DNA from: an uncultured Opitutia bacterium
GTDB taxonomy: Bacteria; Verrucomicrobiota; Verrucomicrobiia; Opitutales; UBA953
Length of the DNA stretch: 9,575 nt
Assembly: GCA_903929325.1 (NCBI GenBank)
Contig: CAIYUD010000019.1
Location: 1 to 9,575, forward strand
Reading direction: 5' to 3'
The notes below the pieces were generated by a model that saw nothing but the letters and a program-made list of their open reading frames with translations, did not search any database and was not told where the DNA came from. Numbering within the stretch: position 1 is the stretch's first letter; each line of letters starts with the position of its first letter. Below, in pieces: positions 1-6,722 of the stretch. The translations under genes were made by a program, and so were the position numbers.

Positions 1-662
1 ACAAGGATGATATCGAGTTGATCGGAAAATTCGACGGGCTTGATGTCATCAATTTCAATCTCTTTTCCTAGCTTTATGTCCTTCAGCCTCAATACGTTAC
101 GCTTAGATGCGGCCCCATCTGCCCCAGTAAACTTCTCGGTTCGGTAAGATAACGGAGTCACCCCCTCTTCGGAGTTCAGCTTGCCGATATTCATGGAAAC
201 CGAGTTCTTGGTGTCGACGTTCTCAACAAAGAGGATGCGAGCTGTCTCAGGTTTGCCTGCTTGCGGCGCAATTGAACCCCGTAAAATTAAGGGGTAATGA
301 GGGTGCCCAAGGCGCGTCAAATGGATGCCAAAAGGCGGGATAACGGGTGGGGTGTACGACTTTGGCTGATACTCACGCAACTGTTCGTCCCAGACAGTTT
401 CCACCGGATCGAAGATGTCATAATTCCAGCCTTCGTCGTGCTCTTCGGGGCGCTCCCAATTTGAAGAGAAACCAAAAATATCTGCGCGGGGTGTTGCCGG
501 ATAGACTTCGCCGCCAATCTGTGTCGACTGAGACTTCAAGCGCGGGTCGTGGTCTCGATCCCCGGGCACGAGCGGCTGAAGAATAAAAATCCATACTGCG
601 GTCGCAATAACCAGCAAGCTCACCGCGGCACCCGCTAAAATCTTATCGTTACGGTTAGACAT
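1..662 (-). CDS. Amuc_1099-like inner-membrane protein, putative PilP/GspC-type connector (3' end outside window)
   Basis: The frame is open from an ATG at 662 to the window edge: 220 codons without a stop, so the C-terminus is missing. A short charged N-terminus (MSNRNDK) is followed by one hydrophobic segment at about residues 8-29, then a Trp/Tyr/Pro-rich linker (about 60-112, with the phrase DIF at 61-63 and 82-84). After that comes a beta-strand-like stretch (about 113-220) containing YPLILRGSI and RILFVENVDT. One N-terminal membrane anchor followed by a small beta domain is the plan of GspC and PilP, which bind the secretin. The gene starts 6 bases after the preceding stop and is the fourth gene of the operon; in Akkermansia the same position is held by Amuc_1099, followed by a PilQ-like secretin. 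Operon membership is clear; the PilP/GspC role is inferred from layout. No strong Shine-Dalgarno precedes the ATG, suggesting coupled translation. Confidence 0.75.
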   Translation of the reverse strand, partial: MSNRNDKILAGAAVSLLVIATAVWIFILQPLVPGDRDHDPRLKSQSTQIGGEVYPATPRADIFGFSSNWERPEEHDEGWNYDIFDPVETVWDEQLREYQPKSYTPPVIPPFGIHLTRLGHPHYPLILRGSIAPQAGKPETARILFVENVDTKNSVSMNIGKLNSEEGVTPLSYRTEKFTGADGAASKRNVLRLKDIKLGKEIEIDDIKPVEFSDQLDIIL

Positions 663-668
663 GGTTAA

Positions 669-1793
669 TCACTTAGTGCCAGCGCCAGCCGCATTCACTG
701 TGGCGGCAACTGGGAAGATGTATTCGAGGTGAACGGTGTATTCAGAGACAGTATCCTTAACAACGAGTACCCGCTCTGCGCGTTTATCTGTCGTGTCAGT
801 TGGGCTATTCGCAGCGCCATTCGGGGCAATCGCACCAAAGTTAACCGAGGACGATGGACCGCCAAATCCAGGTGTGGCTGCAGGCGCTCCGCCTAATGGC
901 TTGGATGCGCCATCATTTATTTCACGGATTACTTCCGCACTCGGTACATTAATTTCAACCGCCGATACCACGAAAGGCTTACGCGAGCTCTGAATAGTAT
1001 TAAGGAAAACGCGCAGCGTGTCGGTCTTGCCTGCAAAGCGAACCTGGAAAGCAAACGATCCAACTAAACCTGGACGGCGGAAACTGTGCCCAGAGAGAAT
1101 AAATTCATCGGGCTGCGGTTTAGAGGCAAGGGTCGCTGCATCAGGTGTGTCGACGCTGAATGCTTGGCCTTGGCCATCGCCTGCGATCGTGCTGGCTCCA
1201 GGGTAAGTCTCAATGGGTTCGCGATCAATCGACTGTAAAAGCAACGGTGTACCCGCTGAACGTGACTCGATTAACGATGTGAAAAGCCAGCCAATGATTT
1301 GTCGCTGACGGTCAACTTCTTTCAAAAGACGGGGCGGTTGAGTCCCGGGATTGCGAATATAACGTCGGAAGCCGAAACAGATTTCGTCGCGAGGCAAACG
1401 AATGTCTTTTGCGATGGCTTCACGACGCCAGCGAGAAACTGATTCTGAAATTTGCGTGCCGAGTTCATTGGCAATACCCGCAAACTTTGAATCAATTTGG
1501 TTTTCGGGCTCACCCGCAATAGCAGTTCGCAGAGCGTCTTGCTGAGCTTTGAGCGCAACAAGGTCGGCCTGGGCTGCCGCAACATTGTCATCCGTCAACG
1601 AAATCGCAGGCTTAGCAGAATCAAACTTATCACCTGCCAAGAGCGTTGTCATGGAGCTGTCGACTTTCGACAGAATCTTGGAGGCGTCGTTGTAATCGTT
1701 GTAAACAATACCTGCCGTAGCGACGAGTACCACAAAGCCGAAACCAAGGAGGCCGACGCCGGCGTAAAATTGAATGTTTTTGCTACTGGCCAT
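669..1793 (-). CDS. Amuc_1100-like PilO-type pilus/secretion assembly protein
   Basis: The product has 374 residues. The N-terminus is cytoplasmic and short, followed by one membrane segment at about 10-31 (rich in G, V, L). A helical, probably coiled-coil stretch at about 66-120 comes next, then a CFGFRRY motif at 139-145 and two alpha/beta blocks (about 155-195 and 240-290). The second block, around GSFAFQVRFAGKTDTLRVFL, is the typical PilO/GspM-like strand-helix pattern, and the last strand is near 350-362. Akkermansia Amuc_1100 (317 residues, known for TLR2 signalling) has the same order: anchor, coiled coil, GF..Y region, strand-helix-strand and a final strand. This protein is longer, mainly because of a Gly/Ala/Pro/Ser-rich insert at about 293-337. 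It starts 3 bases after the stop of the PilM/PilN fusion. The expected role is a periplasmic scaffold next to PilN. Family assignment is by pattern; any host-signalling role is not implied. Confidence 0.8.
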   Translation of the reverse strand: MASSKNIQFYAGVGLLGFGFVVLVATAGIVYNDYNDASKILSKVDSSMTTLLAGDKFDSAKPAISLTDDNVAAAQADLVALKAQQDALRTAIAGEPENQIDSKFAGIANELGTQISESVSRWRREAIAKDIRLPRDEICFGFRRYIRNPGTQPPRLLKEVDRQRQIIGWLFTSLIESRSAGTPLLLQSIDREPIETYPGASTIAGDGQGQAFSVDTPDAATLASKPQPDEFILSGHSFRRPGLVGSFAFQVRFAGKTDTLRVFLNTIQSSRKPFVVSAVEINVPSAEVIREINDGASKPLGGAPAATPGFGGPSSSVNFGAIAPNGAANSPTDTTDKRAERVLVVKDTVSEYTVHLEYIFPVAATVNAAGAGTK

Positions 1794-1796
1794 AGT

Positions 1797-3506
1797 TCAA
1801 AGTGGTTTATCTGACTTAATAATTAAAGTCAGCGTCAACCGAGGGAGGTTGGGCTGATTACGATCCGAACGAATTTCAGCGTCGGGAATTGCCTCAACAA
1901 AAGCGTTTTGGCGAAGTGCTTGGACGAACTCTTGCTGCCTCCGGCCGAACTCTTTCGCATCAATCACCGCATCTTTCGCAGGACCCACCGAGAGTAGTAG
2001 CATGCGCGTGACGAGGGTCACTTTAATGACCTTTGGTGGCAATGGCGCAGGGGGTTCCCCTTCGGCGACAGCAGGGGCAGGGGGTTGCTCGCGCGTCACC
2101 CGTAGCTCTTCTATCCATGTGTGCCGATTCGCGAGAATCACCTTCTGCAATTCAACGAGGAATTCATTCCAATTCGCGCGGTTGAGAACCACGGACTCCA
2201 TTTGAGCATTCACGGATGCAATGGCTGACGATTGCTGACGTGTATTCGCTAGATTCGCTTTGCGCGTAGAGAACTCTCTCTCGCGCAGCTTCAGCGTTGT
2301 GACCTGTGCTTGGGTTGACTCTGCCGCAAAATAAAGTCCGGCCAAAATCGGCAAGGGAGAGAGCGCTAGCAATAAAGCCGACCCAATCAACAGCGGCTTG
2401 CGCGCATCAAACGCCAGCTGCGCAGCGATCTCAGGCGGAATAAGATTCACGCCAGCAGCATCGGTCAGGAGCATGCGCGCCGCTTCACCGACGGGCTCTG
2501 AAAGCTGAAGACGGTATGCGGAAACATACTCTGGGTTCACATTAGAACTTAAGGTGACACCATTTAAAGTATCGAGGATCTCGACAGGCAAACGAAGTGT
2601 TTCTGCCAATTGCTCCTGTAGTCCGCCCAATTGTGCTGCGCGGCCCGTTAAAAGAATGCGCGCGGGTTGACGGCCTTGTGTGCCGCGTCGCAGACCAACT
2701 AAACGGCGATTGATATCTTGGGCCAAACGCCGAGAGAACGCTTGAGCATTCGAAATCAGTGTAGCGGCTTGGGGGTCCGATTCTGCCAATTGCACGACCC
2801 CGCTAAAATAACCAACCTTCAGCGCTTCAGCGTTCTGGAAAGAACTGCCTGTGCCATCGGAAACAGATTGTGTGAGTGTATTACCGCCGAGCGTCGCTGA
2901 CTGCACACTCATACCCGCGGGCCCCATGAAGGTTAATGTCGTCGTCCGTGCGCCAACATTCACGATAACAACTTCTTCCGGCGAGTCAGCAGATGACAGA
3001 CGCCATGCTTGGCTATCCAGGAGCGGGGCTGCCTGAATAATGGTCGGGCGTAGGCCAGCCGCAGAAACTTGGTTAGCAATTCGCGCAGAAATTTCTGCCC
3101 GCAAAGCAAAGAGCAAGACCTCGGCTTCAACGCCGTCAGAAGCAATTATTTGGCTACCCCATACCACTTCAGAAAGCGGGTATGGGATATTATTTTGTGC
3201 CTCAAAGGCGATAATTTGTGCCTGACGTTCGCGCTCAACTTGCGGCACTTTAAGCGACTTCGAAAGTAATAAGAAGCCGGGGACGATAACGGTGGCAGTT
3301 CCTTTGAGGTTATTCTGCCTGACCAAGCCTGTGAGTGTGGAAATGGCCGCGCCCAACCATTCGTCTTCACCCGTCAGCCCTGGGGGAAGATCTTCGAGCA
3401 CAAACTTTTCGAGGACCAACTGTCCAGCTTGCACATGAAAACTGGAAATGGAAACATGGGCTGCCCCAAGATTAACAACAGTTGTTGGCTGTGAACTTGT
3501 GCTCAT
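1797..3506 (-). CDS. pilM: PilM-PilN fusion protein (Amuc_1101-like), type IV pilus/T2SS-type assembly
   Basis: A 569-residue protein with two fused parts. Residues 1-345 are an actin/PilM-like fold: first phosphate loop VVNLGAA (10-16), second phosphate loop IVNVGARTTT (181-190), GGNTLTQSV (207-215), and an adenosine-side motif ILLTGRAAQLGG (284-295). A PilN half follows: VNLIPPEI (353-360) resembles the INLLP opening of PilN, then a membrane segment (about 371-394), a helical stretch (400-440) and a ferredoxin-like periplasmic domain interrupted by a Pro-rich loop (474-492). In classical systems PilM is a cytoplasmic protein that binds the N-terminal tail of separate PilN, so the fusion makes that contact permanent. 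Both phosphate loops carry Asn (12, 183) where an acidic residue is usual, so ATP hydrolysis may be lost. It lies 17 bases after the Amuc_1102-like gene and 3 bases before the PilO-type gene. No good Shine-Dalgarno precedes the ATG. Confidence 0.85.
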   Translation of the reverse strand: MSTSSQPTTVVNLGAAHVSISSFHVQAGQLVLEKFVLEDLPPGLTGEDEWLGAAISTLTGLVRQNNLKGTATVIVPGFLLLSKSLKVPQVERERQAQIIAFEAQNNIPYPLSEVVWGSQIIASDGVEAEVLLFALRAEISARIANQVSAAGLRPTIIQAAPLLDSQAWRLSSADSPEEVVIVNVGARTTTLTFMGPAGMSVQSATLGGNTLTQSVSDGTGSSFQNAEALKVGYFSGVVQLAESDPQAATLISNAQAFSRRLAQDINRRLVGLRRGTQGRQPARILLTGRAAQLGGLQEQLAETLRLPVEILDTLNGVTLSSNVNPEYVSAYRLQLSEPVGEAARMLLTDAAGVNLIPPEIAAQLAFDARKPLLIGSALLLALSPLPILAGLYFAAESTQAQVTTLKLREREFSTRKANLANTRQQSSAIASVNAQMESVVLNRANWNEFLVELQKVILANRHTWIEELRVTREQPPAPAVAEGEPPAPLPPKVIKVTLVTRMLLLSVGPAKDAVIDAKEFGRRQQEFVQALRQNAFVEAIPDAEIRSDRNQPNLPRLTLTLIIKSDKPL

Positions 3507-3523
3507 GAACGTTCGACGAAAGG

Positions 3524-4246
3524 TTAACGTGAGCTTGAATCTTCACGCACAAACTCTGGCGAAAAGTCGAAAACCTTGTCGTAAAACGAAACGAGGTACT
3601 GAGGACGAAGAATACCTGCGGAATTAAGTACGCCGCGATCAGCGAAACCTTTGCAGCCGTCATAATCAGCTTTCTTCAGAAGCTCTTTGCTCACGGCAGC
3701 TTTCTGATCAGGTATCAAGAGGCCGCGGGCGTCGAAGACAGCTTGGACGGTACCGGCGACTTCCACGTCGACGTAGTAGACGTCAGGGTCTTTGCGCAAT
3801 TGGTCCCGCTTCACCACGTCTCCAGGTAGGTAGAAGAACACGGAGCGAGGTTGGTTCTGCTCGATTGTCAAAATCGTGGCACTCGACCGGTAGTAATTCC
3901 AATCTTCCGCAGTCTTCGATTTCTCTCCTTTAAAGCCGATGGTCACCGTGACTTTCACTTTATCAATCCAGCGCTTGTTGGTGGCCTTGGGGTCTGGGTT
4001 AGCATGCGGATCAATGACGACTTCCATGCGATTCCAAGCGTTGGGTCCGCTAAACTTGCCCTGAGAAAATTTTACATCCTTAACAAAAACACAATGCTCG
4101 GGGGTTGCCGTAACTGCATTGGGATTTTGGTTGGCTCCTTGTGCCGAAAGAGTCGGAACAGAGACGAAATAAGCCGCCGCCAAAAGGCACACAGACAAAG
4201 GGGACATAGGAACATATGGGGTTAACCGTCTGGAGTGTGTAGGCAA
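3524..4246 (-). CDS. Amuc_1102-like secreted protein of the pilus-type operon
   Basis: First gene of the operon, 240 residues from a TTG start. The start is chosen because GGGAGG lies 9 bases upstream and because it gives the export signal a positively charged n-region (HSRR, 4-7) before the hydrophobic core at about 15-30. Likely signal cleavage follows LSA (33-35). The ATG at codon 14 (4207) has no ribosome site and would give a signal without basic residues. The mature part is mostly beta-like, with strands such as KVKVTVTIGF (96-105), SVFFYL (135-140) and VYYVDVEVAG (156-165). It has one cysteine near each end (52 and 198), a possible disulfide. Position and architecture match Amuc_1102, for which I recall an immunoglobulin-like fold compared with archaeal pilus proteins. 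The exact role is unknown; periplasmic or surface location is inferred from the signal peptide. Confidence 0.75.
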   Translation of the reverse strand: MPTHSRRLTPYVPMSPLSVCLLAAAYFVSVPTLSAQGANQNPNAVTATPEHCVFVKDVKFSQGKFSGPNAWNRMEVVIDPHANPDPKATNKRWIDKVKVTVTIGFKGEKSKTAEDWNYYRSSATILTIEQNQPRSVFFYLPGDVVKRDQLRKDPDVYYVDVEVAGTVQAVFDARGLLIPDQKAAVSKELLKKADYDGCKGFADRGVLNSAGILRPQYLVSFYDKVFDFSPEFVREDSSSR

Positions 4247-4320
4247 ACGGAAAAACCTCCCGAAAGCCTCCTTGTTGCAATTATGTTGCGTTTAAGCCCC
4301 GTCTGCTAAAGTCCTTTTGC
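4247..4320. promoter_or_regulatory. Divergent promoter region between the pilus-type operon and the metal importer
   Basis: This 74-base gap must carry promoters for both directions. On the minus strand CATAAT (4285-4280) is a good -10 match placed well for the leader that contains the ribosome sites; no clear -35 is seen. Across the same bases lies a short inverted repeat, GCAA-TTATG-TTGC (4277-4289), which could be an operator. It does not clearly match the Zur or Fur boxes I know. The plus-strand promoter is not obvious; TTTAAG at 4291-4296 is a weak -10 candidate. Presence of promoters is certain from the layout, individual boxes are tentative. Confidence 0.4.
4256..4273 (-). promoter_or_regulatory. 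Tandem Shine-Dalgarno sites before the TTG start of the pilus-type operon
   Basis: Read on the minus strand, AAGGAGG (4273-4267) is followed 5 bases later by GGGAGG (4261-4256), which is 9 bases from the TTG at 4246. No ATG, GTG or other TTG sits at working distance from the first copy, so the second copy decides the start. The downstream genes of this operon have no comparable site. Confidence 0.6.
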
Positions 4321-5202
4321 ATGAGGCATCTACGAAAGCTCTGTCTTTGGCTTTTCTTTGCTTGTCCACAGGCTTGGACAGCGCAGCCCACTGTCACCTG
4401 TAGCTTCACTATTCCTGCGGATTGGGTGCAAAATCTCTGCGGCCAAGATGTTAAGATTCAGACCTTAGCCGGACCTAATACAGATCTTCATGAGTTCCAG
4501 CCGGGCCCCGCAGCCGCAAGGGCTGTTTTGAGCGCGGATTTAATTGTCGGCATAGACCCATTATTAGAGCCCTGGCTTAATGAGTTAGTTATTTCTAACC
4601 ACTTGTCAGACAAGGTTATATGGCTTGGTAAGCTATGGATTTCAGACAAAAGCCCCCAGAAGGGAGACCCACACATTTGGACGGATCCAAAAATCGTCCA
4701 AATCCTGGTGGAAAAATTAGCTGACGCTTGTGCGCAACTCAACGGCGTCGACCGAACCAATCTCGCCACCCAAAAAGACGCTTATCTCAAAAGCATTCAA
4801 AAATTAGACCAGACACTGAGCGCTGATTTTTTAAAAATTCCAGCGGAGCAACGCGTGGTCATCACCCACCACAATAATTTTAGTCGGTTTGCAGAGCGCT
4901 ACGGCATCAAGGTTGCGGGCGTTATCCTAGACTCCTCCAGCACTGAGGCTGCGGATCCGTCCGCAAAACATCTCGCACGCCTCATTCAACAGGTGCACAC
5001 CGAACATGTGAGTCTGATTATCTGCGACCGAGGTGAACGCGCTCCCGCGGCGCAACTACTTGCCCGCGAAACGGGACTGCCTCCGCCCATTGCAATCAAC
5101 CTTGATAGTTTAGATAAGCTAGGGACGCGTGGCGGCACCTGGCTCGGCATGATGAATGAAGTTGCCGCGGCACTCATCCATCAATGGAAAGAAGTGAAAT
5201 GA
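4321..5202 (+). CDS. Periplasmic metal-binding protein of a Zn/Mn ABC importer (ZnuA/MntA-like)
   Basis: The product has 293 residues, usual for cluster A-I solute-binding proteins (ZnuA, MntA, TroA, PsaA). The basic N-terminus (RHLRK) and hydrophobic core give a signal peptide with likely cleavage near residue 21. Three metal-ligand histidines are visible in family contexts: H57 in DLHEFQP, H118 in GDPHIWTDP, and H184 in ITHHNNFSRFAERYGI. The fourth ligand, an Asp just before the C-terminal S/T-Y/W..MM stretch in Mn-type members, seems replaced by Gly272 (GGTWLGMM). The His/Asp-rich loop of typical ZnuA is absent, so the metal cannot be decided; zinc or manganese are both possible. The ATG has only a weak AAAG upstream; the open frame continues further but no better start exists there. 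The stop overlaps the ATPase start as ATGA. First gene of a three-gene importer operon. Confidence 0.88.
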   Translation: MRHLRKLCLWLFFACPQAWTAQPTVTCSFTIPADWVQNLCGQDVKIQTLAGPNTDLHEFQPGPAAARAVLSADLIVGIDPLLEPWLNELVISNHLSDKVIWLGKLWISDKSPQKGDPHIWTDPKIVQILVEKLADACAQLNGVDRTNLATQKDAYLKSIQKLDQTLSADFLKIPAEQRVVITHHNNFSRFAERYGIKVAGVILDSSSTEAADPSAKHLARLIQQVHTEHVSLIICDRGERAPAAQLLARETGLPPPIAINLDSLDKLGTRGGTWLGMMNEVAAALIHQWKEVK

Positions 5203-5924
5203 CTACGTGCGCGTGCGCCGAGGTAGCAATCTCAGCCGAAGGCCTAACACTTTCGCCAGCGCCAGGCGCGCCAATCATTTTGTCTGATGTAAATTTTGAA
5301 GTACCCTTGGGCTGCCGGGCAGCATTGGTCGGTCCAAACGGTGCTGGAAAATCGACGTTACTAAAAGCGATCAGCGGAATGATTAAGCCATCGAGCGGCC
5401 GACTGATGACAAACGGTCACTCGCCGCGCCTCGGTCGAAGTGATGTCGCCCTACTCGCGCAGCGCACCTCACTCACTCCAGGTTTTCCATGCACTGTTGA
5501 GCGCCTAGCGCTAATGGGTCGCCTTTCGCGACGACTGTGGGCGCCGGGCTATAGCCAAGAAGATGTCGCTCAGGCTCGGGCAGCCGTGGACGCTGTGGGA
5601 TTAAACTCACTCCGGCATCGACTGCTTCACGAGCTGTCAGGCGGACAACTTCAGCGGGCACTTTTAGCGAGAGCCCTCTGCCAAGGCGCCACACTTCTTT
5701 TACTCGATGAACCCTATGCAGGTATCGACCAGGCCAGTCGCCAAGCTTTGAACGAGATTCTCTTTGGCCCTGCCCTTAATGGAGTGACCCTGTTGCTCTC
5801 AACGCACGACAGCATGGATAGCTCGCTGTGTGATCGTATATTTACGGCTGACGCAGGAAAAATTTCGCTACGCGTAGCGTGTGACGGCCAGCACCCCCAC
5901 CGACATGTTGCACTGGATTCCTGA
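5199..5924 (+). CDS. ATPase of the Zn/Mn ABC importer (ZnuC/MntB-like)
   Basis: The product has 241 residues from the ATG at 5199, which overlaps the preceding stop as ATGA and has the purine run GAAAGAAG upstream. An ATG at 5184 adds five residues and is the alternative start. All nucleotide-binding motifs are intact: Walker A GPNGAGKST (45-53), Q-loop at Q88, signature LSGGQ (146-150), Walker B LLLLDE (166-171) and switch His in STHD (201-204). The segment VERLALMGRLSRR (100-112) is typical of ATPases for cluster A-I metal importers. The protein powers import from the cytoplasmic face of the permease. A short C-terminal tail carries three histidines in DGQHPHRH (229-236), possibly a metal-sensing or buffering tail. 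The end overlaps the permease gene by 20 bases. Confidence 0.93.
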   Translation: MTTCACAEVAISAEGLTLSPAPGAPIILSDVNFEVPLGCRAALVGPNGAGKSTLLKAISGMIKPSSGRLMTNGHSPRLGRSDVALLAQRTSLTPGFPCTVERLALMGRLSRRLWAPGYSQEDVAQARAAVDAVGLNSLRHRLLHELSGGQLQRALLARALCQGATLLLLDEPYAGIDQASRQALNEILFGPALNGVTLLLSTHDSMDSSLCDRIFTADAGKISLRVACDGQHPHRHVALDS

Positions 5925-6720
5925 GCCACTGACCCACGACTTCATGCTGCGCGCCTTCTTAGGGATGGCGCTGTGTGCAATCGCGTGTGCGTGTATCGGG
6001 AGTCACCTCGTCGTACGACGGATGACGTTCGTCGGCTCCGCACTCACTCACACCCTTTTGCCAGGCGTTGTCGCAGCGTGGCTCATGGGCATCTCAACCT
6101 ATATCGGCGCAGGTGTCGCCGGGCTCGTTACCGCCGGCCTCGTTGTCCTTGTAGGACGTCGGCGCGAAAGCGGCGAAGATGCGGCCATCGGCGTCGTGCA
6201 GTCTGCGCTTTTTGCATTTGGCATTATCTTAATGGCTCAAGCGCAATCATGGCGCGATTTTACAGGACTACTTTTTGGCAGTGTACTGGGAATTGATGAT
6301 GCGGAACTTATCCTGATGGCGTCGCTCTGCGTACTCGTGGTGGGCGTACTCATCGCTATTCACAAAGAACTCGAGGCGTCTGCCCTCGATGAAGATTACG
6401 CGTCGATGGCAGGTGCACGTCCAACTTTCTTAAGACTACTCTTGGTGGCGCTGGCGGGAATCGCTGCAGCCTCGGCGGTACGCCTCGTTGGGGCAATGCT
6501 GACGACGGCATTCTTAATTGTACCCGCAGCCGGCGGCGTGCTCCTGGCACGCTCGTTAAGTCAGGCAATTTTTTGGTCGGTGACACTTTCGCTCCTCGGC
6601 GGAACCGCTGGCCTCTTCATCTCATACTATTACGAATCCATCCCTGCAGGCGCAGGCATGGTCATGGGGTGCTGCCTTACTTTTGTGCTGGCTCGTCTCT
6701 GGCGAGCCTGGCGCGGATAA
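5905..6720 (+). CDS. Permease of the Zn/Mn ABC importer (ZnuB/MntC-like)
   Basis: An ABC-3 family membrane protein of 271 residues with about seven to nine hydrophobic segments. The ATG at 5905 is preferred over the GTG at 5881 because the encoded start, MLHWIPEPLTHDFMLRAFLG, matches the family opening (hydrophobic residue, then P, then FM.RA). Neither start has a clear ribosome site, so coupled translation with the overlapping ATPase gene is likely. Family landmarks are the RRMTFVGSALTHTLLPGV stretch (38-55) and VRLVGAMLTTAFLIVPAA (192-209). In the first, the usual GD.L.H pattern reads GSALTH: the Asp is Ser45 while His49 is kept. The protein forms the transmembrane pore that receives metal from the binding protein. 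The gene ends 2 bases from the end of a convergent gene. Confidence 0.92.
   Translation: MLHWIPEPLTHDFMLRAFLGMALCAIACACIGSHLVVRRMTFVGSALTHTLLPGVVAAWLMGISTYIGAGVAGLVTAGLVVLVGRRRESGEDAAIGVVQSALFAFGIILMAQAQSWRDFTGLLFGSVLGIDDAELILMASLCVLVVGVLIAIHKELEASALDEDYASMAGARPTFLRLLLVALAGIAAASAVRLVGAMLTTAFLIVPAAGGVLLARSLSQAIFWSVTLSLLGGTAGLFISYYYESIPAGAGMVMGCCLTFVLARLWRAWRG
6690..6708. terminator. Weak GC-rich hairpin at the end of the importer operon
   Basis: GGCTCG and CGAGCC form a perfect six-base stem with a seven-base loop inside the last codons of the permease gene. No T-run follows on either strand, so it is not a classical intrinsic terminator. It sits where two convergent operons meet and could slow or protect either transcript end. 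Confidence 0.25.
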
Positions 6721-6722
6721 AT

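Noticed and set aside
4205..4207. ATG at codon 14 as the start of the Amuc_1102-like gene
   Set aside because: It has no ribosome site and removes all basic residues from the signal peptide; the TTG at 4246 has GGGAGG at 9 bases.
3851..4225. Plus-strand open frame of 124 codons inside the Amuc_1102-like gene
   Set aside because: Antisense shadow of a well-supported gene; the translation shows no recognisable domain and no ribosome site.
4354..4366. Possible lipoprotein box (FFAC) in the metal-binding protein
   Set aside because: The -3 and -2 residues are both Phe, which fits the lipobox poorly; a normal signal peptidase site near residue 21 is at least as good.
5881..5904. GTG at 5881 as permease start
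   Set aside because: The added residues are polar and unlike the family; the sequence from 5905 matches the usual N-terminus of this permease family. It cannot be fully excluded.
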